34,422 nt of DNA from Deltaproteobacteria bacterium (GCA_016930215.1 JAFGHH010000481.1:1-34422); one strand, 5' to 3'. Positions 14,050-23,014 are shown, counted from the stretch's first letter. Made by a program: numbers and translations. Notes: generated by a model not told the origin, from the letters alone.

Positions 14050-16266
14050 TCAGATCGGCACGTTCGCGAGCAGCACGAGGCGGTCGATCTCGTCCGCCGG
14101 GTCGGCCGGGCCCACGAACGGCACCTCGAACAGCACCGGCACGTCCACCAACCGCTCGAGCAGCGCCCGGTTGGCGGCCTGGCTCGCGTCCCGGACGGCG
14201 GTCGGGCGGCACAGCGCCAGGCCGCAGACCCGCACGCCGGCGGCGCGAGCGGCCTCGACGGTCAGCAAGGCGTGGTTGGCGCAGCCCAGGCGGTCGGCGA
14301 CGACGACCAGCAGCGGCAGGTCGAACTCGGCGGCCAGCGAGCGGACGGTCAGGCCGGGCGCGAGGGGCACGAGCAGGCCGCCGGCGCCTTCGGCGATCGT
14401 CGCGTCGGATCGCGACAACGCGCCGGACAGGCACTCGCGGACCGCTCCGGGCTGCAGCTCCACTCCCTCGGCCTCTGCGGCGAGCGTCGGGGCCAGCGCG
14501 CGGCGCAGCCGATAGGCGGAGATCAGGGCGAGCGGCCGGTCGTCGCCGGCGGCGCGGGCGAGCCGCTCGCCGTCGGAGCGACCGTCGGGCCGGGCGGCCA
14601 CGCCGGTCTCGACCGGCTTGGCCACCGCGACCTGCAGCCCGGCGCGGTTCCAGGCGCGGGCGACGAGCGACGCGACGACGGTCTTGCCGACGCCGGTATC
14701 GGTGCCGGTGACGACGAGGCGCCGCGGCAGTCGCACGGCCGAGGGTTCCGCGGCGTCGGCCAGCGGGGCGCGAGCCCGTGCGCCCCGGACCAGCGGCCGG
14801 CCGCCGCCGGCGCCCGGCGGCGGGTGGGAGGACGGCCGGGGCGGCGGCGTGTGGGACGGCAGCGCGAGCCCGCGCGGCAGCCCCGGCTTGCCGGCGGTCG
14901 AAGCCTCGAGCTCCGCCTCGACCTCGTCCAGCCCCGTGGTCACCGCCGCGAGCAGCGCCTCGAGGGTCGCGGGGTCGATCGCCGGCGGGGGGTTGAGCAC
15001 CAGCACGTCGCCGAGCGGCCGGACGATGGCGCCGTGGCGACGGACGGCCAGGGCGACGCGGTGCCCGACGCGCAGCGCGGGATCGAACCGCTCGTGGTCG
15101 CGCCGGTCCGCGACCAGCTCGAGCCCCACCATCACGCCGCGGCGCCGCACGTCGCCGACGAGCGAGTGCTCGCGCAGCGGGGCGAGGCCGCGGTCGAACA
15201 CGGCCCCGAGCCGCTCGACGTGCCGCGGCAGGTCGCGGCTCCGCGCGAGCTCGAGCGTCGCGAGGGCGGCGGCGGCGGCGAGCGGGTTGCCGGTGTAGGT
15301 GTGGCCGTGGAAGAAGGTCCGTCCGAGGTGCCGCGGTCCGAGGAACCCGGCGTAGATCTCGTCGGTGGTGACGGTCGCGGCGAGCGGCAGGTAGCCGCCG
15401 GTCAGGCCCTTGGCGAGGCAGACGAAGTCGGGGACCACCCGGTCGCGCTCGCAGGCGAGGAACGGCCCGGTGCGACAGACGCCGGTCGCGACCTCGTCGG
15501 CGATCAGCAGCACGCCGTGGCGCCGGCAGGCGTCGGCCACGGCGCGCAGGAAGCCGTCGGGGGCGGTGACCATCCCGCCGGCGCCCTGCACTCGCGGCTC
15601 GATCAGGCACCCGGCGAGCTCGTGCCCGTGGCGCTCCAGCAGCCGCTCGAACTCCCGCGCGCAGCGCAGTCCGCAGGCCACCGGGTCGCCCGACTCGCCC
15701 AGCGGGCAGCGGAAGCAGTAGGGGTACGGCGCGCGGTGCACCGGGAACAGCAGGTTGCGGAAGGCGCCGTGGAACGAATCGATCCCGCCCAGCGAGACCG
15801 ACCCGAGGGTATCGCCGTGGTAGGCCGCGTCGAAGGCGACGAAGCGGGTCCGCGACTCGCGTCCGTTCTGGCGGCAGAACTGGTACGCCATCTTGACCGC
15901 GACCTCGACGGCGGTCGAGCCGTCGTCGGAGTAGAACACGCGGCGGAGCGGGCCCGGCAGGCGCGAGACCAACCGGGCCGCCAGCTCGACCGCCGGTGCG
16001 TGGGTCAGGCCGAGCAGGGTGCTGTGGGCCAGGCGCCCGAGCTGCTCCCGGACGGCGGCATCGATCTCCGGCACGCGGTGCCCGAACACGTTGGCCCACA
16101 GCGACGCCACGCCATCGATGTAGCGCCGGCCCTCGACGTCCTGCAGGTACCAGCCTTCGGCCCGGTCGACCACGAGCTGCGGCTCGGATTCCCACTCCTG
16201 CTGGGCCGTGAAGGGGTGCCACAGGTGCCGGCGATCCAACGCCAGCAGCTCGTCCATCCGCGTCAT
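14050..16266 (-). CDS. bioA-bioD: BioA-BioD fusion: DAPA aminotransferase plus dethiobiotin synthetase
   Basis: One uninterrupted 738-residue frame carries two biotin enzymes. Residues 1-455 are BioA: HLWHPFTAQQ, DGVASLWANVFGH, YSDDGSTAVEVA, YHGDTLGSVS, IADEVATG (Asp257) and the PLP lysine in CLAKGLTGGYLPL (Lys286). It converts KAPA to DAPA using S-adenosylmethionine as amino donor. Residues about 456-515 are a Pro/Gly/Arg-rich linker. Residues 516-738 are BioD: the ATP loop GTDTGVGKT (521-529), KPVETG (550-555) and EGAGGLLVPL (626-635), which closes the ureido ring to dethiobiotin. Product of the first half is substrate of the second. Plant BIO3-BIO1 fusions have the opposite order (BioD first). 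The start overlaps the bioF stop as ATGA. Confidence 0.93.
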   Translation of the reverse strand: MTRMDELLALDRRHLWHPFTAQQEWESEPQLVVDRAEGWYLQDVEGRRYIDGVASLWANVFGHRVPEIDAAVREQLGRLAHSTLLGLTHAPAVELAARLVSRLPGPLRRVFYSDDGSTAVEVAVKMAYQFCRQNGRESRTRFVAFDAAYHGDTLGSVSLGGIDSFHGAFRNLLFPVHRAPYPYCFRCPLGESGDPVACGLRCAREFERLLERHGHELAGCLIEPRVQGAGGMVTAPDGFLRAVADACRRHGVLLIADEVATGVCRTGPFLACERDRVVPDFVCLAKGLTGGYLPLAATVTTDEIYAGFLGPRHLGRTFFHGHTYTGNPLAAAAALATLELARSRDLPRHVERLGAVFDRGLAPLREHSLVGDVRRRGVMVGLELVADRRDHERFDPALRVGHRVALAVRRHGAIVRPLGDVLVLNPPPAIDPATLEALLAAVTTGLDEVEAELEASTAGKPGLPRGLALPSHTPPPRPSSHPPPGAGGGRPLVRGARARAPLADAAEPSAVRLPRRLVVTGTDTGVGKTVVASLVARAWNRAGLQVAVAKPVETGVAARPDGRSDGERLARAAGDDRPLALISAYRLRRALAPTLAAEAEGVELQPGAVRECLSGALSRSDATIAEGAGGLLVPLAPGLTVRSLAAEFDLPLLVVVADRLGCANHALLTVEAARAAGVRVCGLALCRPTAVRDASQAANRALLERLVDVPVLFEVPFVGPADPADEIDRLVLLANVPI

Positions 16267-17447
16267 CTCGGGTGCTCCTGGGGCACGCAGCGCCGCACCG
16301 CCTCGGCGATGCGGGCGACGTCCTCGGGGGAATGGGCCGCGGAGACCGACAGCCGCAGGCGGGCGGTGCCGGGCGGCACGGTGGGCGGCCGCATCGCCCC
16401 GACCAGCACGCCGGCCTCGCGCAGCCGCAGGGCGGCGGCCAGGGTCGCCTCGTTGTCGCCGACGACGAGCGGGACGACGGGGCTCCACGACTCGCCGAGC
16501 AGCCGGTAGCCGGCGGCCTGCAGCGCGCCCCGCAGCTGTTCCGCCCGCTCGTGCAGCCGTTGCACCAGCTCCGGGGTGCGGCGCAGCTTGCGGACCGCGG
16601 CGAGCGCGGCGGCCAGCACGGCCGGCGGCAACGCCGTGGAGTAGATGCCGGTCCGCAGCCGCGTCACGAGCAGGGCCCGCAGCTCGGGCGAGCAGGCGAC
16701 GAAGGCGCCGTAGGAGCCGAGCGCCTTGCCGAAGGTGCCGACGACGACGTCGGCGGCGCCCAGCCGGTTGGCCAGCTCGAGGCCGCCGCGCCCGGTCGGC
16801 CCGGCGACGCCCAGCGCGTGCGCCTCATCGACCACCAGCAAGGCGCCGCCGCCGACGGCCGCCCGGCACAGGGCCGCCAGCGGCGCCAGGTCGCCGTCGA
16901 CGGAGAACAGCGATTCGCTGACCAGCAGCGTCCGGTCGGACGGCGCGGCCGCCGCCAGCTCCGCCGTCGCGGCGTCGGCGTCGGCGTGCCGGTAGCGCCG
17001 AACCGCCCGCGGCCCGGCGATGCGGCAGCCATCGACGATCGAGGCGTGGTTGAGCTGGTCGGAGACGACGGTCGCGTCGCGCGCGAGCACCTGCAGCAGG
17101 CCGAGATTGGCGAGGTAGCCGGAGCCGACGACGAGGGCGCAGGGCATCCCGACCAGGTCGGCGCATTCCTGTTCCAGGTGGTGGTGCAGCGGGTGGTCGC
17201 CGGCGACGAGCCGCGAGGCGAGGGCGGAGGTGCCGCAGGCGGCCAGGGCCTCGCGGGCGGCGTCCCGCACGTCGGGGTCGTGGGCCAGCCCGAGGTAGCC
17301 GTTGCCGGCGGCGAGCAGCAGCTCGCGACCGGAGACCCGCACGGTGCGGCCGTCGGTCGAGGCCGCGACGAGATGCCGGCGGGCCAGCCCGGCGGCATCC
17401 AGGGCCCGCAACTCCCCCCCGATCCAGCTCGACCAGAGATCGGTCAT
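16263..17447 (-). CDS. bioF: 8-amino-7-oxononanoate synthase
   Basis: A 394-residue PLP enzyme of the alpha-oxoamine synthase family. It condenses a pimeloyl thioester with alanine to give KAPA, the first ring-assembly step of biotin synthesis. Landmarks are [20 protein letters not shown], the cofactor-ring histidine in [22 protein letters not shown] (Asp207, His210) and the Schiff-base lysine in [12 protein letters not shown] (Lys241). Related enzymes (KBL, ALAS) share the fold, but the adjacent BioA-BioD fusion settles the assignment. ATG 17447 follows GGGAG; the longer upstream frame overlaps the promoter. It is the first gene of the operon and is divergent from the TSP3/VWA lipoprotein gene. 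No BioB, BioC or BioH is in the window. Confidence 0.95.
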   Translation of the reverse strand: MTDLWSSWIGGELRALDAAGLARRHLVAASTDGRTVRVSGRELLLAAGNGYLGLAHDPDVRDAAREALAACGTSALASRLVAGDHPLHHHLEQECADLVGMPCALVVGSGYLANLGLLQVLARDATVVSDQLNHASIVDGCRIAGPRAVRRYRHADADAATAELAAAAPSDRTLLVSESLFSVDGDLAPLAALCRAAVGGGALLVVDEAHALGVAGPTGRGGLELANRLGAADVVVGTFGKALGSYGAFVACSPELRALLVTRLRTGIYSTALPPAVLAAALAAVRKLRRTPELVQRLHERAEQLRGALQAAGYRLLGESWSPVVPLVVGDNEATLAAALRLREAGVLVGAMRPPTVPPGTARLRLSVSAAHSPEDVARIAEAVRRCVPQEHPR

Positions 17448-17500
17448 CGTCTCCCGCCGGCGGCGCAAATTGGAATCCGGGCCGCCGGGGCGAACGGTGC

Positions 17501-17528
17501 ATCGTACTCCACCCGCCTTGCGCGTCAA
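17501..17528 (-). promoter_or_regulatory. Promoter of the biotin operon
   Basis: On the minus strand TTGACG (17528-17523) is followed by 16 bases and TACGAT (17506-17501). The leader to ATG 17447 is about 47 bases and includes GGGAG. The -35 box touches that of the divergent promoter at 17518. I saw no clear BirA or BioR operator. Confidence 0.65.
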
Positions 17529-17546
17529 CGCCGGCGCGCCTAAGAT
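17518..17546 (+). promoter_or_regulatory. Promoter of the TSP3/VWA lipoprotein gene
   Basis: TTGCGC (17518-17523), 17 bases, TAAGAT (17541-17546). The leader to ATG 17572 is short (about 18 bases) and contains GAAGGAGG six bases before the ATG, a strong ribosome site. Base 17523 is shared with the -35 box of the divergent bioF promoter. Confidence 0.65.
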
Positions 17547-17571
17547 CACGCGAAGTCGAAGGAGGTCCGCG

Positions 17572-19560
17572 ATGCCGCGAATTTCGAGCCTGCTCGTCGC
17601 CCTGCTCCTGGCCGGAGCCTGCTCGTCGTCGGACGACACCGACGCGACGGCCGACGGCGACGTCCCGCGCGACGTTCCGGACATCGTGGACACGCCCGAC
17701 GTGCCGACCGGCTGCCCGCCCGGGACGGACCCGGATTCGGACGGCATCACGACCGAGGACGAGGGCGGCGAGGTTCTGGACACCGACGGCGACACGACGC
17801 CGAACTACCTGGACGTCGACTCCGACGGCGACACGATCTCCGATCGCGAGGAGGCGGGCCGCAACGACTGCGACCGTTCGCCGCACGATTCCGACGGCGA
17901 CACGACCCCCGACTTCCTCGACGACGACAGCGACGACAACGGGATTCCCGACCGCGACGAGCCGCCGGGCGACCTGGACGGGGACACCACTCCCGACCGC
18001 AGCGACATCGACGACGACGGCGACAGCCTGCTGGACGCGGAGGAGTCCGGCCCGGGCCCGACGGCGCTCGACACCGACGGCGACACCACCCCCGACTACC
18101 ACGACACCGACTCCGACGGCGACGGGATCGACGACCGGATCGAGGGCCGTTTGGACACCGACGGCGACACCACGCCCGACTACCGGGACACCGACTCCGA
18201 CGGCGACGGGATCGGGGACGCCGTGGAGGGGCTGGCCGACACCGACGGCGACTACACCGCGGACTTCCGCGACACCGACTCCGACAACGACGGCCTGCCG
18301 GACGGCGAGGAGGAGTTCGTCCGGGGCACGAACCGCCTGGCGGCCGATTCCGACGGCGACGGCTACGACGACCTGTCCGAGGTGGCACTCGGGACCGACC
18401 CGCTGGACGACGCGTCGGTCCCGCCGCCCGACACGTTCTATTTCACGCTCCCCTTCGGGGACCCGGACGGGCCGAAGACGCAGGATTTCTCGTTCGAGAC
18501 GACGTTGATCATGGCGGACGTGTTCTTCCTGATCGACACGACCGGGTCGATGGGCGAGGAGATCGCCAACCTGCTCGCCGGGCTGACCGGCGTGGTGATC
18601 CCGGGCATCCTGGCCTCGATCCCGGACGTGGCGCTGGGGGTTGCGCGGTTCGAGGACTTCCCGGTGGCGCCGTACGGCGAGCCGGGGAACCGGGTGTACG
18701 AGCTCGAGCAGCAGCTGACGACGGACTACGTGCGGGTCTACGACGCGATCTCGGCGTTGCGGGTGTACCGCGGCGGCGACATTCCCGAGTCGCACGTGCC
18801 GGCGCTGTACGCCGCCGCCTCGGGCGAGGCGGTCGGCATCTACGCGGCGCCCTTCATTTCCGACCCGACGACGCCCGGTACCGGGCGGATCGGCGGCGCC
18901 GGCTTCCGCGCCGACTCGCTGCCGATCTTCGTGCTGATCACCGACGCGGCGTTCCACAACGACGCCACCGGCGCGGACCCGTACGAGATCGCCCGGCTCA
19001 ACCCCGGCACCCCGAACATCGCCTACCCCACGGCGCTGGGCTCGCTCCTGACGATCGGCGCGCGCGTGATCGGCGTCGCCTCCCCGGGCGGCCGTTCGGA
19101 CCTGGAGGACATCGCAATCGACACCGGCACGATCGACACCGGGGGGGCCCCCATCGTCTTCGACGTGGGCGCCGACGGCAGCGGGCTGTCCTCCGGGCTG
19201 GTGGCCGCCATCTCCGACCTGGCGAGCGGCACGCCGCAGGACGTCGACACCGTGCTGGAGGACGACCTCTCGGATACGGTCGACGCGACCCGTTTCATCC
19301 GGTCGGTCACGCCGGTGTCCGCGGACCCGCCGGCGCCGACCGGTTTCGCCCGCATGGACGAGACGACGTTCTACGGCGTGATCCCCGGTACGATCGTGAC
19401 CTTCCGGGTCACGGCGTTCAACGACTTCGTCGAGCACGGACCGACCTCGCAGGTCTTCCGCTGCCTGCTCGTGGTACGCGGCAACGGCGTCGCCCGCCTC
19501 GACTGGCACGACGTGATCATCCTGGTTCCCGCCCGGGGTGCCGGCGGCCCGTTCGGCTAG
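17572..19560 (+). CDS. Lipoprotein with thrombospondin type 3 repeats and a VWA domain
   Basis: A 662-residue exported protein with signal [17 protein letters not shown] (lipidated Cys17). An acidic tether leads into Asp-rich calcium-binding repeats of thrombospondin type 3 kind at about 53-277 (units such as [11 protein letters not shown] and [12 protein letters not shown]). A VWA-like domain starts [16 protein letters not shown] with the MIDAS residues at Asp322, Ser326 and nearby Thr. [11 protein letters not shown] (near 450) and GVASPGG belong to the same domain. A final beta domain (about 570-650, [17 protein letters not shown]) closes the protein. The repeats form a stiff calcium-dependent stalk in known proteins, so this looks like a surface stalk displaying a ligand-binding head. 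It is followed, 50 bases on, by the PDZ/NuoH-like gene, which has its own promoter. Confidence 0.9.
   Translation: MPRISSLLVALLLAGACSSSDDTDATADGDVPRDVPDIVDTPDVPTGCPPGTDPDSDGITTEDEGGEVLDTDGDTTPNYLDVDSDGDTISDREEAGRNDCDRSPHDSDGDTTPDFLDDDSDDNGIPDRDEPPGDLDGDTTPDRSDIDDDGDSLLDAEESGPGPTALDTDGDTTPDYHDTDSDGDGIDDRIEGRLDTDGDTTPDYRDTDSDGDGIGDAVEGLADTDGDYTADFRDTDSDNDGLPDGEEEFVRGTNRLAADSDGDGYDDLSEVALGTDPLDDASVPPPDTFYFTLPFGDPDGPKTQDFSFETTLIMADVFFLIDTTGSMGEEIANLLAGLTGVVIPGILASIPDVALGVARFEDFPVAPYGEPGNRVYELEQQLTTDYVRVYDAISALRVYRGGDIPESHVPALYAAASGEAVGIYAAPFISDPTTPGTGRIGGAGFRADSLPIFVLITDAAFHNDATGADPYEIARLNPGTPNIAYPTALGSLLTIGARVIGVASPGGRSDLEDIAIDTGTIDTGGAPIVFDVGADGSGLSSGLVAAISDLASGTPQDVDTVLEDDLSDTVDATRFIRSVTPVSADPPAPTGFARMDETTFYGVIPGTIVTFRVTAFNDFVEHGPTSQVFRCLLVVRGNGVARLDWHDVIILVPARGAGGPFG
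17728..18399 (+). repeat. Tandem thrombospondin type 3 coding repeats
   Basis: In-frame repeats built on CGACGGCGACACCACnCCCGA followed by CACCGACTCCGACGGCGACG. In protein the unit alternates [10 protein letters not shown] with DTDSDGDGI. Two neighbouring units near 18070-18230 are nearly identical at DNA level, which suggests recent duplication. Confidence 0.8.
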
Positions 19561-19574
19561 CCACCTCCAGGAAT

Positions 19575-19603
19575 TTGGCCGGGCGGCCGGGCGCCGCGAG
19601 AAT
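19575..19603 (+). promoter_or_regulatory. Promoter of the PDZ/NuoH-like protein gene, likely leaderless
   Basis: TTGGCC (19575-19580), 17 bases, GAGAAT (19598-19603), then seven bases to ATG 19611. The upstream ATG at 19602 overlaps the -10 box and could not be in the transcript. Confidence 0.5.
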
Positions 19604-19610
19604 GGGCCCG

Positions 19611-21383
19611 ATGAGCGGGTGGGCCCCGTCCGGGGTGTGGCGTGTCCTCTGGGTGATCCTCGCCGTGGCGGCCTGTCGCACCGACGGCCCGGACACCGGG
19701 ATCCTGCCGCTCGACGGCCTGGCGCTGCGGGCGCTCCGGCCCGGCGCCACGGCGACGGTCACCGGGTCGGGCTTCGTCCCCGGACCGGCCACGCTCGAGC
19801 TGTCCGGCACGGTTTCCCAGCCCGGCGCGCCGCCCCGCCCGTGGACCTTCTCGGTCGCCGCCAGTGCCACGTCGGACCGCGAGCTGGTCGCCCTGCTGCC
19901 CGAGGGCGTGGTCGACGTCCTGCAGGCGACCCACGGCCGGTTCCGCGGCTCCGCGACCGTCCGTTTCCCGCCGCCGGCCACGCCGGGGCTCCCGCCGCTG
20001 GTCGGCCGGCACGACGGCCTGTCGCTGCCGATGGTCTCCGAGGTTCCCGCCGCCCAGGCGGTGCGGGCCGAGCTGGAGGAGGCGGCGCAACGGTTCCTCG
20101 AGCAGCTCGGGGTGGAGGTGACGGTCGAAGCGCCCGGGCGACCCGGCGGGGAGCGCCGCGTCGTCGTGCAGCGCGTGCGCGATCCGCAGCCGCCGCTGGA
20201 CGAATTGCGCCCGGGCGACCGACTGGCCGAGCTGGACGGCATCCCGGTCTCCTCGCTGGCCGACCTCGCGCCGAATCCCGACGCCGCCTGGATCACGCTG
20301 ACGGCCGCCGAGGCGGAGTCGGGGCGCCCGTTCGAACTGCACCTCGGCCTGCGGGCGGCGGACGAGACGTTCCCGGCGGCGGACGCGCTCGCCCTGTTCG
20401 TGGTCCTGGCCGTTCTGGGGCTGGTGCTGTACCTGCACTTCGCCGGTTGCTCCGACGTGCTGGCCCGCGCCCTGGCGTTCCCGCTCGTGCGGCGGGCACC
20501 CGCCTTGCCGGAGCCCGACGCCGGCAGCGGGTCGCGCCGGCCCCGCTGGCCGGGCCTGCTGGCGGCCGGGACGAGCCTGGGCGCGGCGGCCGCGGCCCCC
20601 GCCCTGTTCTACCGCGCCGGGCAGGCCTGGCCCGTGCTGGGCCTGTGGGCCGTCGCCGTCGCGGCGCTGCTGGTCCACCGCCTGGCGCACGCGGTGGGTG
20701 ACCTGCTGCGCGAGCGGGCGACGCCCTGGACCTGGCTGACCCGGTCGTTCGGGGCCTTGGCGTCGGCGGGGGCGGCGGCCCTGCCGCTGACGGCCTGCGT
20801 GGCGCTCGTGCTGTGGAACGCCGCCGCGCTGACCGCCGGCGGCGCGGTCGCGGCCCAGGAGGCGCTGCCGCCGGCGTGGGCCGCGCTGCGGGACCCGTTT
20901 GCCCTGCTGCTGGCCTGCCTGGCGCTGGTACGCCTCGGCCCGTCGTTCGCTCCCGGGCAGCCCGGCTGGCGCACGGCGGTCGATGCCGCGGCGACGCTGC
21001 CCGCCTGCCTGCTGCTGGCGCTGATCGGTTTCGGCGGCTGGAACGCGGGACCGTTCGAGCCCGCCGCGTTCGGCGGGCTGCCGGTCGGCGCCTGGGTGTT
21101 CGAGGGCAAGGTTTTGCTGCTGGTCGCCCTGGCGGCCTGGTACGGACGGCGACGCTGGGCGCGCGGACGCGACCCGCGGGCGGCGGGCCTGGGCTGGCTG
21201 GCCGCCCTGCCTTTGGGCGCCGCGTCCGTGATGCTCGAGCAGCTCGTGCCGACCGCGTGGTACGCCGCGGTCGTAGAGCCCGCCACCGTCGGCCTGCTCG
21301 GCGCGCTGCTCTTGGCCCTGTGGCTGGGGCACCGGCAACAGGCCGAGCCGGCGATCCTCGAGATCCGCGTCGACGCGGGCTAG
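19611..21383 (+). CDS. Lipoprotein-like membrane protein with PDZ-like region and NuoH-like C-terminal part
   Basis: A 590-residue protein of mixed build. The N-terminus looks like a lipoprotein signal (VILAVAAC, Cys22). Residues 36-118 resemble an IPT/TIG-like beta domain (LRPGATATVTGSGFVPGPA). Residues about 190-245 contain a PDZ-like core (LRPGDRLAELDGIPVSSLAD). From about 257 on there are seven or eight membrane segments. The stretch LIGFGGWNAGPF (471-482), KVLLLVALAAWYGRRRWARG (500-519) and LGWLAALPLGAASVM (527-541) resembles the end of NADH dehydrogenase subunit H (NuoH): GGW turn, K-containing helix, Arg-rich loop, then GWK-type last helix. The acidic quinone-site loops of NuoH are not recognisable. 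Proton pumping is therefore not claimed. It is convergent with the PilZ gene, one base between stops. Confidence 0.7.
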   Translation: MSGWAPSGVWRVLWVILAVAACRTDGPDTGILPLDGLALRALRPGATATVTGSGFVPGPATLELSGTVSQPGAPPRPWTFSVAASATSDRELVALLPEGVVDVLQATHGRFRGSATVRFPPPATPGLPPLVGRHDGLSLPMVSEVPAAQAVRAELEEAAQRFLEQLGVEVTVEAPGRPGGERRVVVQRVRDPQPPLDELRPGDRLAELDGIPVSSLADLAPNPDAAWITLTAAEAESGRPFELHLGLRAADETFPAADALALFVVLAVLGLVLYLHFAGCSDVLARALAFPLVRRAPALPEPDAGSGSRRPRWPGLLAAGTSLGAAAAAPALFYRAGQAWPVLGLWAVAVAALLVHRLAHAVGDLLRERATPWTWLTRSFGALASAGAAALPLTACVALVLWNAAALTAGGAVAAQEALPPAWAALRDPFALLLACLALVRLGPSFAPGQPGWRTAVDAAATLPACLLLALIGFGGWNAGPFEPAAFGGLPVGAWVFEGKVLLLVALAAWYGRRRWARGRDPRAAGLGWLAALPLGAASVMLEQLVPTAWYAAVVEPATVGLLGALLLALWLGHRQQAEPAILEIRVDAG

Positions 21384-21384
21384 G

Positions 21385-21726
21385 CTACTCGCCCAGCGCG
21401 GAGAGGAAGCGGTCGAGGGACTTCTGGCCCGTCTCGTCGAGGTTCACGAACTGGGCGCCGACCAGGCTCCGGTCGTCGTCGAGCTCGCTGGTCCAATGGA
21501 CCTGGGTCGTCACCTTGAGCGGCGCCGTCGAGACATCCTCGATGCCGTCCACCGTCAGGTAGAGCGTGGCGGCGACCGTGGCTCCCTCCTGCAGCAGCGG
21601 CTCGCACTCGAAGCACACGCCGCTGCGCGACAGGTTGCGCGTGGTGGCCTCCAACACCCGGTCCGGCAGGAAGACCTCCGCGGTCACGCTGACGTCGTAG
21701 CGCTTGTCCTTGCGTTGTTCGATCAT
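21385..21726 (-). CDS. PilZ-domain protein (c-di-GMP binding)
   Basis: A 113-residue single-domain PilZ protein. The binding motif is complete: RKDKR (Arg5-x3-Arg9) at the start, and NLSRSG (Asn31-Gly36), the D/N-x-S-x-x-G turn, with the beta-barrel strands between and after. Such proteins bind cyclic di-GMP and change partner activity, often in motility, polysaccharide export or surface adhesion. Its ATG overlaps the stop of the TolC-like gene as ATGA, so both are probably made together. It closes a long same-strand run beginning with the beta-helix lipoproteins, which links second-messenger control to a surface locus; that link is inference. Confidence 0.9.
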   Translation of the reverse strand: MIEQRKDKRYDVSVTAEVFLPDRVLEATTRNLSRSGVCFECEPLLQEGATVAATLYLTVDGIEDVSTAPLKVTTQVHWTSELDDDRSLVGAQFVNLDETGQKSLDRFLSALGE

Positions 21727-22532
21727 CGTCCTTCCCGCGTCTCCGCCGGCGGCGCTTCGGCGCCCCGGCGGAACAACCCCCCGGTCAACGCGTCCAGCCG
21801 GGCCGTGCGCTCCGCGATCGCCCAGGCCGTCTCCGCGCGGCGAACCTCGTCCGTCGCGGCCTGCCATTCTAGCCGAAGCCGGCACCGCTCGAAATAGGTC
21901 GCCGCAACCTCCAGGCGCAGCGCCCGTCGGGCCGCCGCCGCCTCCCGCGCCAGCCGGCGCGCGGTGGTCGCGACCGGCGGCGCGACGAGCGCGCCGAGGT
22001 CCCACTGCGCGGACACCCCCAGCTCGAGGTCGTCGTCGGTGTCGACGCCGTAGCGGCCGTCGGCCGGGTCGGGCTCCAGGTCGAGCGACTCGTCGTGCTC
22101 CCAGTCGCGGCGTACCGAGACGCGCAGGCGGGGCAGCAGCGCGGCCCAGCGGGCCTGGTCCACGAGCGCCCCCTCGGCGTCCGCGTCGAGCCCGGCGAAC
22201 GCCACCGCGGCGTCCATCGTCTCCTCCAGCGTCGGCGCGCCGCAGCGGCGCAGGAACTCGGCCAGGTACTCCTCGGGGCCGGCCTCCGGCGGCAGTCCGA
22301 GGTCGGGGAGCGGCCCGGGGGTCCGTCCGGGGCCACGCGTGTCCGACGGCGGCTGGTCGTCCGCCGAGCCGCCGTCGTCGGCCCCGTCGCCCGCCGACCC
22401 GCCGCCGGTCGGTCCGACCAGGTCGCCCAGCACCCAGGTCTCGTCGGCCCGCACCGGGCGACCGGCCGCGGCGAGACCCGCGCCGACGGTCGCGGCCAGC
22501 AGCGCGATTCGCGCACCCGTCCCTTGCTTCAT
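21723..22532 (-). CDS. Exported protein of a myxobacterial TolC-like type
   Basis: A 269-residue protein starting at ATG 22532 behind GGAGAGG, with a signal peptide (MKQGTGARIALLAATVGAGLAAAG). An acidic, low-complexity region covers about 35-75. Then a core with EEYLAEFLRRCGAP, QARWAALLPRLRVSVRR and DDDLELGVSAQWDLGALV is followed by long helices (ARRALRLEVAATYFERCRLRLEWQ and WAIAERTARLDALTGG). Strand pair plus long helices recalls one half of a TolC-type outer-membrane efflux protein; similar short proteins with a DDD-L-x-x-G-x-x-x-WDL strand occur in myxobacteria. Too short for a complete TolC protomer (normally over 400 residues). It shares its core with the gene before it and is coupled to the PilZ gene by ATGA. 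Confidence 0.7.
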   Translation of the reverse strand: MKQGTGARIALLAATVGAGLAAAGRPVRADETWVLGDLVGPTGGGSAGDGADDGGSADDQPPSDTRGPGRTPGPLPDLGLPPEAGPEEYLAEFLRRCGAPTLEETMDAAVAFAGLDADAEGALVDQARWAALLPRLRVSVRRDWEHDESLDLEPDPADGRYGVDTDDDLELGVSAQWDLGALVAPPVATTARRLAREAAAARRALRLEVAATYFERCRLRLEWQAATDEVRRAETAWAIAERTARLDALTGGLFRRGAEAPPAETREGR

Positions 22533-22558
22533 CGTCGCACCTCTCCCGCGGGTTCGGC

Positions 22559-23014
22559 TCACGGCCCGCCCGCAAACGACCACAGCAGCCACAGCTCGAA
22601 CGTTTCCGGCCGGCGCTCCACGCCGAGGCCGTCGCTCGTCGAGCGTTCGGCGCCGTTCCACCAGCGCAGCTCGACCCGCGGCAGGAGCGCGCGCCACCAG
22701 GGCCGGAAGCGGGCCCAGGGGTCGGCGGCGTGGTGCTCCGCCGGCGTCGGCGCGTCGCGGAACCGCAGGCGTTCGAGCGCCTCGCCGGGACCGTCGGGCG
22801 TCCATTCCCACTCGCAGCCCGCCGCCGCGGCCAGCTCCGCGAGCCACGCCTCGTCGAGCAGCCCGGCGGCGCCCGGGTCGGCCCAGCCGTCCCATTCGCC
22901 GATCAGCAACTCGATCAGCGCGAGGTCGTCCTCGTCGCACGACCGGGCGGCCGCGGGACCTGCGGCCGCGAGCAGCGGCAGCGCAACGAAAGGCAGGCGG
23001 AGGCTCGGCGACAC
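22559..23014 (-). CDS. Short exported protein related to the following TolC-like protein
   Basis: A 151-residue protein if GTG 23014 is used, which gives a good signal peptide (VSPSLRLPFVALPLLAAAGPAAA). An ATG at 23089 would add 25 Arg-rich residues and is less likely. The mature part begins SCDEDDLALIELLIGEWDGW and ends with RALLPRVELRWWNG, then RPETFELWLLWSF. This tail parallels the ALLPRLRVSVRR and DLELGVSAQWDL strands of the next protein, suggesting a divergent duplicate that lacks the long helices. The stop lies 26 bases before the next ATG, so the two are likely co-expressed. Start choice and function are uncertain. Confidence 0.62.
   Translation of the reverse strand: MSPSLRLPFVALPLLAAAGPAAARSCDEDDLALIELLIGEWDGWADPGAAGLLDEAWLAELAAAAGCEWEWTPDGPGEALERLRFRDAPTPAEHHAADPWARFRPWWRALLPRVELRWWNGAERSTSDGLGVERRPETFELWLLWSFAGGP

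Noticed and set aside
14272-16509. Long plus-strand open frame opposite the BioA-BioD gene
   Set aside because: No recognisable motif, while the minus strand has complete enzyme signatures throughout.
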